Shown piece after piece: positions 45,656-53,867 of a stretch of 64,000 bases of DNA. The stretch spans positions 1,488,001-1,552,000 of the forward strand of contig NZ_JAEACF010000001.1 in the NCBI RefSeq assembly GCF_016401385.1. Reading direction: 5' to 3'. The notes below the pieces were generated by a model that did not search any database, was not told where the DNA came from, and saw only the letters and a list, made by a program, of their open reading frames with translations. How positions within the stretch are numbered: position 1 is the stretch's first letter; each line of letters opens with the position of its first letter. The translations under genes and the position numbers were made by a program. Origin of the DNA: Fictibacillus halophilus. GTDB lineage: Bacteria > Bacillota > Bacilli > Bacillales > Fictibacillaceae.

Positions 45656-47850
45656 TTCACCGAGTCCAGTTCAATTGTAGCTTTAAACAGATCGCCGTCA
45701 ACATCGATGTCCATGCTGCCCTCATGAAGATCTACAATGGATTTTGCGATGGCGAGACCAAGGCCAGAACCATCAGTATGACGTGATGTGTCTCCGCGTT
45801 TAAACCGTTCAAATAGTTCTTCAAAGTTTCCGCCTAGTTCATACTTCGAGACATTTTTAAAAGAAACGATGACCTTTCGATTTTCCTCTGTTACGGACAC
45901 ATATACTCTAGTATTCTCCATAGAATACTTTAATGCATTGCCGATCAAGTTATCAAAGACGCGCCACATCTTTTGTCCGTCCACATGAGCAAGGACCGGA
46001 ACTTTAGGCGTTGCTAGCCTGAATGTAAGTGACGATTCTTTGATGGTTTCATTGTATTCAGCCATGGCTTGTTGAAGCAACTGGACGATATCGACATCTT
46101 GTTTAATCAGCTCCAGATTCCCGCTTGCCATCTTAGATACTTCGAACAGATCGTCAATCAGAACCTTTAGACGCTTCGACTTGCGATCTATAATTTCTAA
46201 ATAAGCATTCTGATCCTCTTTTGTTACCTCTTGTGACTTTAAGAGTTCTGTATACGTAATAATCGATGTCAAAGGAGTTCGTAAATCATGACTAACATTG
46301 GTGATCAGCTCCGTTTTAAGCCTCTCACTTTTTGCTTCAGCACGCTTCGACGTTTTCACACCCTGTTTTAATACGTTCAGGTTTCCAGCTAACATGGCTA
46401 GTGCTGATTTACCCTTATTAGGAAGGTCTTGCTCCATCTGTCCCGATGCAAGTTCATTCGTATGCTGAATAATTCTATTAAAGTACCCAATTCTTTTTAA
46501 AAGGTAGATTAATACCGGTAAAGTAAAGAATAAAAACAGAATGAAATAAACGACGAAAGCCATGGGATGAAAGAATACGACTGCAGCACCGAAACCTGAT
46601 AAGAAAATAACGATAAGAAGCAGCATGATTTGTATAGCAACACTTCTATTGTAGAATGCATCAGAAACTAACCGGTAAAACCATTGGGCTGACTTAGAGA
46701 TAAACGCATCTCGATATAATTGTTTGTTTCTAATATCCCGGTAGATCCAAGTGGTTTGAATAAGAGTGATACTCACCATAAGCGCTGTGATCATAAATTC
46801 GAATAGACCATCACTATACGTGAATGAAAATGCCAAGTTATCGTAGTTTTGTGCGTTCATAACAATTGCCATGATTGCAAAAAACAAACTGATTAATAAG
46901 AATCCCAATCGAATATCAATAGGTACTCTACGATAGATCTTTACTTTGTCTGAAGAAGAGATCATCTGTAGTGGATGAAGTCTTCTTCCCCATAAAAATA
47001 CAAGAAATAGAATCACAATACTGCAAATCGAAATAATGTAAAACACTGTTTGTCTCTTCTCAAAATCATCTACTTGTTTTTGTAACCAACTTCCTTGTTC
47101 AGGAAGAGTAATTATGCCCTGAAGTGTTTTTGACTTTTGAGGAAAATATTCGTAATGATATTCTATGAATGAATCTGGCGCACTAATACGTAAGTTGCCG
47201 TTTTCAGATGACGATGAATACTCTCTACTGAACAAATTTGTTTTTCTCTTAAGATCTTCAGGGCCTTCTGCTGAAGAAAGATTAGTATATACCTCTTTTG
47301 AGTTCATATCTACCAGGTAGTAGTTGAAACCCAAAAGGTTAGGATCATAATCAGAAATATAACTTTGTCTTTCTTTAACAAGTGTCTCTACTTCTTTTTC
47401 TTTTTCCTTCACGATCTTAGCTTTGATATGATCGTCACTTTTGAAGTTCTCCATGATATCTTTAACTTTTGCATCTCTTTGTTCTTCATAAAGCTTAACC
47501 ACTTCGTCGTTCTTAGCAGTCTTCGCTTCATCAATCTGGTCCTCATATTGGCTTTTGATATCTGCTATCTGCTCTGACAAACTTCCATAGCGCGTACGAT
47601 GTTCTTCAATCTCTTCTTTTGAAACTTTTATATTGTCCTTAAGCTCATCTTTAGAAAAATAATTGATTTCAGAAATACTGATATAGTTGATAAACCCCTC
47701 AAACTCTGAGTTAAACTCCTCTGTATGAAAGTAATCCTTCTTAAAATACCAATGACCATTTTCAAGTATAGAAACGATCCCACTTAACCCAAAGGTCAAC
47801 AGCATGATCCAAACAACCCACTTGCTTCTATTTTTCCATTTTGTATCCAA
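45652..47850 (-). CDS. Large membrane sensor histidine kinase
   Basis: 732 residues. One helix (about 11-28), an external region with a long coiled coil (about 75-165), then five further helices (about 268-450). A HAMP-like link leads to HisKA with phospho-acceptor His521 in NVSHDLRTPLTS, and HATPase motifs (NLIGNALKYS, GSGLGLAI). It partners the response regulator whose end it overlaps by 23 bases. The TTG start has AGGTGG nine bases upstream. Stimulus unknown. Confidence 0.88.
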   Translation of the reverse strand: MDTKWKNRSKWVVWIMLLTFGLSGIVSILENGHWYFKKDYFHTEEFNSEFEGFINYISISEINYFSKDELKDNIKVSKEEIEEHRTRYGSLSEQIADIKSQYEDQIDEAKTAKNDEVVKLYEEQRDAKVKDIMENFKSDDHIKAKIVKEKEKEVETLVKERQSYISDYDPNLLGFNYYLVDMNSKEVYTNLSSAEGPEDLKRKTNLFSREYSSSSENGNLRISAPDSFIEYHYEYFPQKSKTLQGIITLPEQGSWLQKQVDDFEKRQTVFYIISICSIVILFLVFLWGRRLHPLQMISSSDKVKIYRRVPIDIRLGFLLISLFFAIMAIVMNAQNYDNLAFSFTYSDGLFEFMITALMVSITLIQTTWIYRDIRNKQLYRDAFISKSAQWFYRLVSDAFYNRSVAIQIMLLLIVIFLSGFGAAVVFFHPMAFVVYFILFLFFTLPVLIYLLKRIGYFNRIIQHTNELASGQMEQDLPNKGKSALAMLAGNLNVLKQGVKTSKRAEAKSERLKTELITNVSHDLRTPLTSIITYTELLKSQEVTKEDQNAYLEIIDRKSKRLKVLIDDLFEVSKMASGNLELIKQDVDIVQLLQQAMAEYNETIKESSLTFRLATPKVPVLAHVDGQKMWRVFDNLIGNALKYSMENTRVYVSVTEENRKVIVSFKNVSKYELGGNFEELFERFKRGDTSRHTDGSGLGLAIAKSIVDLHEGSMDIDVDGDLFKATIELDSVK

Positions 47851-48520
47851 TTCCCCATACCACCTTTAAATATCTAGGATTTTTCGGATCAATCTCAATT
47901 TTTTCTCTAATCTTCCGGATATGAACCGCGACTGTGTTCTCGGCGTTGTAACTCGGCTCTTTCCAAACCCGCTCATATATATCATTAATCGAAAAAACTC
48001 TTCCTGGGTAAGACATTAACAACTCCACAATTTTATACTCAATAGGAGTCAACTTTACGGAATCACCGTTTATAGCCACTTCCTTTGCTTCCTTATCGAG
48101 TGTTAGACCGTTCAAATTGATTAGATTTGTCTTCCCCTCATATGTACCAAGAGTCACGTAACGGCGTAGCTGAGATTTAACACGGGCAATCAACTCCAAA
48201 GGATTGAATGGCTTCGTCACATAATCATCCGCACCGATCTGCAATCCTAGAACTTTATCGGTATCTTCACTCTTCGCGCTTAAGATAATAATCGGTATGT
48301 TTTTTTGTTCTCGAATCTTAAAGGTGGTCGATATACCATCTAATTTCGGCATCATAATGTCCATTACGATAAGATGAATGGGGTGTTCATCCAATTTCTC
48401 TATCGCCTCAATTCCATCTCTTGCTTGAACAACTGTTATTCCTTCATTTTTCAAGTAGATCTCTATCGCATCGCGAATTTCTTTTTCATCATCTACAACA
48501 AGTACGTTAAAATCATTCAT
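47828..48520 (-). CDS. OmpR/PhoB-family response regulator
   Basis: 230 residues. Receiver domain with phospho-acceptor Asp54 (VMDIMMPKLDG) and the acidic pair DD at 10-11; winged-helix DNA-binding domain (about 130-228; LTPIEYKIVELLMSYPGRV). First gene of an operon with the 732-residue kinase and the exported peptide. GGGAG nine bases before the ATG. Confidence 0.92.
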   Translation of the reverse strand: MNDFNVLVVDDEKEIRDAIEIYLKNEGITVVQARDGIEAIEKLDEHPIHLIVMDIMMPKLDGISTTFKIREQKNIPIIILSAKSEDTDKVLGLQIGADDYVTKPFNPLELIARVKSQLRRYVTLGTYEGKTNLINLNGLTLDKEAKEVAINGDSVKLTPIEYKIVELLMSYPGRVFSINDIYERVWKEPSYNAENTVAVHIRKIREKIEIDPKNPRYLKVVWGIGYKMEK

Positions 48521-48664
48521 GTTCTCACACTCCCTTCTGCATTATAGCATGGCATATATTTGAAATTACCTTTATTCTATCTCGCAATCCTTTACATTTT
48601 GTTAGTAAAAATCTTAAGACTTTCTTAAGTTTCAAAAATAGCTTTTAGCTTAAATATAGGCAAA

Positions 48665-48703
48665 CAAAAAAGTGCATTTCTATCTAAAGAAATGCACTCT
48701 TTC
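48665..48703 (-). terminator. Terminator of the SRPBCC gene
   Basis: GTGCATTTC / GAAATGCAC stem followed by six T on the minus strand. Confidence 0.85.
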
Positions 48704-48714
48704 TTGAAACTCTA

Positions 48715-49143
48715 TTACTTTTGAGATTCACAGTATTTTTTAAAATTGTCCATAAATGCTTGCCAACCGGCTTCTTGCATTTCAACTGGATTCGTAGCTT
48801 CAGCTTCAAATGTCTCAACAATTCTCGTTTCATTATCTAAGCTAACAAACGTAATCGTCACTTTTCTTCCATCATCTAACGTATAACCAATGTATTCATT
48901 TGTTTTGACTTCATCATATGTCCCGCTAAAATCAAATCCAAAGCTGCCATCTTTTGCTTCCATCCTTGTCAAAAACTTCCCACCAGCTTTTAGATCATTT
49001 TCAGCTTTAGGTGCGTGCCACTCATCGGAAGCAAAGCTCCAGCCTGTAATATGCTGTGGCTCGGTCCAATATTTCCAAACTTCTGCAATGGGTTTATGTA
49101 CTGTCGTTTCAACTGTGATCATAACTTTGTTAGACGTCTCCAT
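48715..49143 (-). CDS. SRPBCC/AHSA1-family protein
   Basis: 142 residues with the START-like fold: TVETTVHKPIAEVWKYWTEP at the N-terminus, GTYDEVKTNEYIGYTLDDG in the middle and GWQAFMDNFKKYCESQ at the end. The family binds small hydrophobic ligands or activates Hsp90; many Bacillus members have no known role. AAGGTGG lies eight bases before the ATG. Single gene. Confidence 0.88.
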   Translation of the reverse strand: METSNKVMITVETTVHKPIAEVWKYWTEPQHITGWSFASDEWHAPKAENDLKAGGKFLTRMEAKDGSFGFDFSGTYDEVKTNEYIGYTLDDGRKVTITFVSLDNETRIVETFEAEATNPVEMQEAGWQAFMDNFKKYCESQK

Positions 49144-49242
49144 TCTTCAAACCACCTTATTAATAGAATTTTAAACGTAGACCTACCATTTTATAAACTA
49201 ACGATTGCTATTTACTTTAGGTAGGACACCGTTAATAATTCA

Positions 49243-49283
49243 ATAAAAAATACATTTCTCCTGCTTTGAGAAATGCATCTTTT
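49243..49283 (-). terminator. Terminator of the fra gene
   Basis: TGCATTTCTC / GAGAAATGTA stem followed by six T on the minus strand. Confidence 0.8.
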
Positions 49284-49302
49284 AAATTCTGCTTTTAACA
49301 AT

Positions 49303-49674
49303 TTATTCACGCCAAAATTTTGTATAATCAGCTTTATCCTCTATGTTAAATGAAATGATTTTCTCCAACAATTCATAGTTCACTTCATCTTTCCAGCGGA
49401 TACGGAACAAACCTTTAGTGAACGTATATCCAGCCTGCTTGATGTCGTCAGCAAACTTCACCATTGCCACTTCTTCCGGTGCAATGCTTATATGTTGTTT
49501 ACTAATCGATATACCGATAATATATGTGCCGTGGTCTGTAAACATTGGGGTATTCCACTTAAATTGTGGTTCTAAATCAGGGAAGTTTTCAGCCACCCAT
49601 GTTAATAGTTCTTCCATTCGATAACGTTGGTCACGGTTTTCAATACCCATTAAATACTGAGAAAAACTGTCCAA
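49303..49674 (-). CDS. fra: Fra/YdhG, frataxin-like iron chaperone (DUF1801)
   Basis: 123 residues from a TTG, which gives the start [11 protein letters not shown] matching the MDVFSEYLAGI start of B. subtilis YdhG; AGGAG lies seven bases before it, while the two upstream ATGs are too near to or far from any site. The core [20 protein letters not shown] and ending [10 protein letters not shown] are family hallmarks. Fra supplies iron for Fe-S cluster and haem assembly. Confidence 0.85.
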   Translation of the reverse strand: MDSFSQYLMGIENRDQRYRMEELLTWVAENFPDLEPQFKWNTPMFTDHGTYIIGISISKQHISIAPEEVAMVKFADDIKQAGYTFTKGLFRIRWKDEVNYELLEKIISFNIEDKADYTKFWRE

Positions 49675-49720
49675 TTTCATACTCCTCTCATTTGAAATAC
49701 ACATGCTATAAGAAACATCT

Positions 49721-50428
49721 TTAATCTACTTTCCGCTTCTTATAAATCATAGCAGTTACCACAAACGATATAAATGTCCATAATAAAAGTAGCGCAAAAT
49801 GATCCCATGAATGAAGAAAGGCGTTTTGCTTTTCAAGTGATATCCAAATGAATGTAAGCTGTTCATTAGGTAATATGTCCATTACGTTTAAAATACTTTC
49901 ATTTTCAATCATAGGTCTAAACATGGACCCCATCCCAAATATGAAAAGAACGGGCATACCAATAATACTTGTTTCCATTACAGTGCGTGAGATTAAACCC
50001 AAAATGGTTCCAACTGCAATATAAAATAATATGCCTAGTAGTATACTTAAAGCAAAAAACGGTAGCGACGGCACATTATAATCTAATAATATGATAGACA
50101 GTACCACTACAAGGATTGTCATAACAACAGACAGTGCACTTTTTCCAATTAAAATTTCAATTGTACTAGCTGGTGAAAGTAACAATCCTCTAAGCGTATT
50201 TTTCTCTTTTTCCTCCGCCACCATCGCAGCTTGAATAAAGGCACCGGAAATCACTAGTGCTAGATTGATTGGAAAAGAGAACATATAGGGACTATCTTCT
50301 CCCATACGACCAATCCATGCCGCAAAAAATAACGGTAAAGCTACCGTAAAAAGGATATATGAATTTCGTTGCAGATCTTTCCAATCTTTAATAAATATAG
50401 CATTTATCCTTTTCAATGAAAATGTCAT
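49721..50428 (-). CDS. ABC-2 type transporter permease
   Basis: 235 residues and six membrane segments, with the cytosolic elbow [20 protein letters not shown] (about 66-85) typical of ABC-2 exporters. It overlaps the ATPase gene by ATGA. It probably exports a peptide, drug or lipid. Last gene of the pair. Confidence 0.88.
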   Translation of the reverse strand: MTFSLKRINAIFIKDWKDLQRNSYILFTVALPLFFAAWIGRMGEDSPYMFSFPINLALVISGAFIQAAMVAEEKEKNTLRGLLLSPASTIEILIGKSALSVVMTILVVVLSIILLDYNVPSLPFFALSILLGILFYIAVGTILGLISRTVMETSIIGMPVLFIFGMGSMFRPMIENESILNVMDILPNEQLTFIWISLEKQNAFLHSWDHFALLLLWTFISFVVTAMIYKKRKVD

Positions 50429-51273
50429 GCTAAATCCCTCCCTGTTAGTTCGACAAAGATATCTCCTAATGTTGGTTCGTTCGAATGAATAGAGATTACC
50501 TCTCCATTCCTCATATATTGATAGATTTTATCTGCACCTTCATCGTTCATATCCATGTGTACCGTTTGATTATCCTTTAACAAAAGAGTTACCGTTCTGT
50601 TGTCAACTTTTGTTCTTAGATTAAGAGGAGTATCTAGTCGTTTGATCTCTCCTCGATCTAAAAAGGCGATACGATCACAAAGGTACTCAGCCTCATACAT
50701 ATCATGTGTAGTTAGAAAAATGGTTGTACCTTCTTTATTGAGTTGTTTCAACACTTGGTGAATCTGCTTTGTATTTACAGGGTCTAGAGCAGATGTAGGT
50801 TCATCTAAAAAAAGAAGTTCTGGCTTATGTAAAATGGCACGAGCAAGTGTTACTCGTTGTTTCATACCTTTTGACAACTTTTGAACCAATTTCTTTTGAT
50901 CCTGAATAAGATTAACAGCTTGAAGAACTTCTTTAATTTTCACTTTGTCTACATTGTACAAATCGCAATACAATGCAAGGTTATCATATATACTCAATCG
51001 ATCATACAGCCCACTATTATCAGTCAAGATTCCTATTCGTTTCATATAGGCTGGATTTTGCAGCTTAGAAATTTCTTGTCCGAACACTTTCACATGTCCG
51101 TCAGTAGGTAATAGTTGAGCTGTTAAGATTTTAATCGTTGTCGTTTTTCCTGATCCACTCGGTCCTAGAAAACCGATCGTCTCACCCTTTTTAACCGAAA
51201 AACTTACATCAGCTAAAGCGATTTGATTTTCAAAAGACTTCTTTAAACCTTTTACTTCTATAACGTTCTCCAT
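50425..51273 (-). CDS. ABC transporter ATP-binding protein
   Basis: 282 residues. Walker A GPSGSGKTT, Q-loop, signature LSKGMKQRVTLARAIL, Walker B LLFLDEP and H-loop TTHD are all intact. The ATG six bases after GAGGGG is used; another ATG two codons earlier abuts the site. Coupled to the permease. A LytTR regulator lies upstream and a direct repeat lies in front of this pair. Confidence 0.92.
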   Translation of the reverse strand: MENVIEVKGLKKSFENQIALADVSFSVKKGETIGFLGPSGSGKTTTIKILTAQLLPTDGHVKVFGQEISKLQNPAYMKRIGILTDNSGLYDRLSIYDNLALYCDLYNVDKVKIKEVLQAVNLIQDQKKLVQKLSKGMKQRVTLARAILHKPELLFLDEPTSALDPVNTKQIHQVLKQLNKEGTTIFLTTHDMYEAEYLCDRIAFLDRGEIKRLDTPLNLRTKVDNRTVTLLLKDNQTVHMDMNDEGADKIYQYMRNGEVISIHSNEPTLGDIFVELTGRDLA

Positions 51274-51365
51274 ATACATCCCCTCTTTTCCTCGTTTTGC
51301 TAACCTGATTCAACTATATAAATTAGCAAATCATTATGCAGTATTTTCAAGGTGAAAGGAGTATA

Positions 51366-51399
51366 TTTCGTGTTGAATAGAACCATTTTCTCGCTGAAT
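51366..51399. promoter_or_regulatory. LytTR-type direct-repeat site
   Basis: TTTCGTGTTGAAT and TTTCTCGCTGAAT (10 of 13 identical) begin exactly 21 bases apart, the usual pitch of LytTR binding sites, about 95 bases upstream of the ABC genes. Confidence 0.5.
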
Positions 51400-51447
51400 G
51401 GATCAGTTAAAAGAACATAATCATCAGATATTCTTATGAAACAATTA

Positions 51448-52533
51448 TTATATTCCTATGATTTCCTTTAACTCATTCATTTTTCCTTTAGAAAGAGGCA
51501 CTGAACTTTTCTTCGCATCTTCAAGTACAAGACTATAGCTATTACGTGTCCATGTAATGACTTCCCGCACGCGCTGTAAATTTACGATATATGAGCGATG
51601 ACAACGAAAAAATCCGAACGGCTGAAGACGTTTTTCTAAATCGTTTAGGGAAATGAGACATGGAAAAATCTCACCGTTCACATGTAACTGTGAGACCCCT
51701 TCATGACTTTCGACAAAAAGAATCTCTGTTGGATCAAAGAGTATCATTTTTTCATTTATTTTAGCTGGAATCTTTTCAAACTTAACAGGTTTGCGAATTT
51801 CTCCTTCATCATCTATATTCTTTTCTTCTCTTTCACTCGTTGAATGCATCACAAATTCCATATCTAATTCTTCTGAATTCTTCTCATTTATATCGTCATC
51901 CACCACATCTATTTTTTTCAGACCGGCTTCGTTTAATCGATACACCGTATCTGTTAAAAAGATCGCACTCTCAAAATGGTTAGTCGTAATTAGTATGGTT
52001 TTTCCTAGATTTATGTAGTCTTTCACAATTCGTTTCAGAATCATTCTGCTTTCAATATCTAAATTTTGATCTGGTTCTTCCATCAAAAGCACATCTGGTT
52101 CATGTAAAATTACTCGAGCTAAATGCAATCTTTTCTTTTCGGAAAATGAAAGCATTCTAATTTTCACATTCTTTTTTTCTATTAAACTTACTTTCTGTAA
52201 AAGTAAATCAATATCAATGCTCACGTCATATAGGCGCTCGTAAAAGCGTAAGTATTCCTGAGCTGTCAGTCTGTCATACGCTTGATCACTCATTAAATAC
52301 AAACCAAAAGAATGGAAGATTTTTTTCGATGATCCAAGTTGCACATGATTCAGAAATATTTTTCCGTTAGTAGGGCTCTTCTCATGAATAATAAGTTGAA
52401 TCAATTCTTTCCCTACTTCATGATTGCATTGAACAGCCACTGCTTCCCCTTGTTGCAAGGTCAAATCAATCTTAGGAAAAAGTATCTTGTTTCCAATGTT
52501 TTTTTCAAGTTGTGTAATTTGTAATAAGCTCAT
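51448..52533 (-). CDS. Degenerate ABC-ATPase/LytTR fusion regulator
   Basis: 361 residues. About 1-215 is an ABC ATPase fold: the signature region LSFSEKKRLHLARVIL and Walker B VLLMEEP remain, but Walker A has become QCNHEVGKEL, so ATP hydrolysis is doubtful. An acidic linker (about 215-250) leads to a LytTR DNA-binding domain (about 255-358; ILFVESHEGVSQLHVNG, FFRCHRSYIVNL). Such fusions control adjacent ABC exporters. AAGGAG precedes the ATG. The next genes on its strand are the exporter pair, with the direct repeat between. Confidence 0.88.
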   Translation of the reverse strand: MSLLQITQLEKNIGNKILFPKIDLTLQQGEAVAVQCNHEVGKELIQLIIHEKSPTNGKIFLNHVQLGSSKKIFHSFGLYLMSDQAYDRLTAQEYLRFYERLYDVSIDIDLLLQKVSLIEKKNVKIRMLSFSEKKRLHLARVILHEPDVLLMEEPDQNLDIESRMILKRIVKDYINLGKTILITTNHFESAIFLTDTVYRLNEAGLKKIDVVDDDINEKNSEELDMEFVMHSTSEREEKNIDDEGEIRKPVKFEKIPAKINEKMILFDPTEILFVESHEGVSQLHVNGEIFPCLISLNDLEKRLQPFGFFRCHRSYIVNLQRVREVITWTRNSYSLVLEDAKKSSVPLSKGKMNELKEIIGI

Positions 52534-52663
52534 CTGTCTATGTACTCCTTGAGATTAGTTAAACCAATACTGTTATCTTTTACCACTCATTTACAATATC
52601 ATGTATTAAACTTTTTTATTAGATAAAGATCATGTTTTTCGTCAATGAATGATGATCGTTATA

Positions 52664-52698
52664 CAAAAAAATCCCTTCATCTGAAGAGATTTTTGTTA
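52664..52698 (-). terminator. Terminator of the zinc-ribbon gene
   Basis: AAAAATCTCTTCA / TGAAGGGATTTTT stem, then more T on the minus strand. Confidence 0.75.
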
Positions 52699-52731
52699 AA
52701 TTAATCGATTTTAAATGTTTGGCACAAGTAT

Positions 52732-53595
52732 TCATTTTGTAGAACAAGCATGACAACCAATCCCTTTAACACGGTCCTTCACCCTAGCTGTATATTCTTC
52801 TCCGCATTTTTTACAGCGCCACCAAACGTTATTATATGAAGTAACCGAAACATCTTTAGGTGTTTTATGAACGCCGAACAAAGTACCATTACGATCAGGA
52901 TGCCATTCAGCTGCAATTTCTGGATACATAGTGAATAAGGATTGCTCAATTCTTATACACTCTGGACAACGCGACTTGTTCTTAATTCTCTTACGAATTC
53001 TCTCTCGCCACACATGCCCTTTTTCACAAACCCATGCCACTTCCTCGTTCGAGTTGTAAACCACATCTTGTGGACTTTTCCCATTGTTCACGGTAGACCA
53101 TTCTTCTACAAGCTCAGGATGTACCGTAGCCAGACAGTTCTTTTCGTATGCTTTTTTGTCTGAGCAATATACACATACACTTTTAGGATTATGTATTCGA
53201 TCTTTCACGGTTTCTTCCCATTCATGTCCTCTTTTACATAGCCACCATCTTTGTGGCCAATCCTCCTTACTGTCTATATCCGCAATAGTAAGATTTTTGT
53301 TACGTGTCGGATGCCATTGCAGACATAGCTCAGGATCTGCGTCCGCTAATGTCTCACTTTTAACCGCTTCGAACTGATACGATCTTTTCAACGCTCTTTC
53401 TTCTCTTACACAATCGGAACATTCCAGGTTCTTCTTATAGCGCTCCCGAATAGTCGCTCCCCATTCATGCCCTTTTGAACAGACCCACCATATGTATTCA
53501 TAACTGCCAAAACTAGTCTGGCACGGTTCAATACCCTGATTTTTTGTAGGATGCCATTGTGACAAAAGTTTATTTGGTAATAATGTGTGATTCAT
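52732..53595 (-). CDS. Protein of four tandem treble-clef zinc ribbons (DUF4379-like)
   Basis: 287 residues from the ATG after AAAGGG. Four units of about 65-70 residues each show W-H-P-x-x-N, then WWxC-x-x-x-H-x-W and C-x-x-C. Unit 4 has CKKCGEEY in place of the C-x-x-x-H pattern; unit 3 has WSTVNN in place of WHP. No nuclease or other catalytic domain is attached. Related zinc-ribbon modules occur with Vsr-like nucleases. It may bind DNA or RNA; role unknown. Single gene; a 61-bp inverted-terminus element lies 96 bases upstream. Confidence 0.85.
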   Translation of the reverse strand: MNHTLLPNKLLSQWHPTKNQGIEPCQTSFGSYEYIWWVCSKGHEWGATIRERYKKNLECSDCVREERALKRSYQFEAVKSETLADADPELCLQWHPTRNKNLTIADIDSKEDWPQRWWLCKRGHEWEETVKDRIHNPKSVCVYCSDKKAYEKNCLATVHPELVEEWSTVNNGKSPQDVVYNSNEEVAWVCEKGHVWRERIRKRIKNKSRCPECIRIEQSLFTMYPEIAAEWHPDRNGTLFGVHKTPKDVSVTSYNNVWWRCKKCGEEYTARVKDRVKGIGCHACSTK

Positions 53596-53690
53596 TTTTT
53601 CAACCCTTTCAATACTACTGTCGTAATAAAAAAGGACTATACCCAATAGCCCTGTGTAGTTAATTATACCTATAATTCTTCAAAGTGAAC

Positions 53691-53751
53691 TTGGGAAAAT
53701 GGTAGTCATTTAGACCTTATTAGTAAGGGGGGATAACTGTTTTTTTCCCAA
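53691..53751. repeat. 61-bp inverted-terminus element, copy B
   Basis: Begins TTGGGAAAAT and ends TTTTTCCCAA (9-bp inverted ends). Inner dyad CCTTA / TAAGG at 53715-53728. Same length and ends as the element at 38509, with an unrelated interior. Confidence 0.6.
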
Positions 53752-53812
53752 CATTGATGCTACGTAAAGGAGTAATCCTATATCCTCAGAGTTTGACCTT
53801 AATAAATTCAAT

Positions 53813-53853
53813 GAAAAAAGCTCTCCTTCTTAATGAGGGAGAGCTCCATATTT
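53813..53853 (-). terminator. Terminator of the molybdopterin oxidoreductase gene
   Basis: AGCTCTCC / GGAGAGCT stem with a 10-base loop, then six T on the minus strand. Confidence 0.85.
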
Positions 53854-53867
53854 AAGTAGTTATGAGA

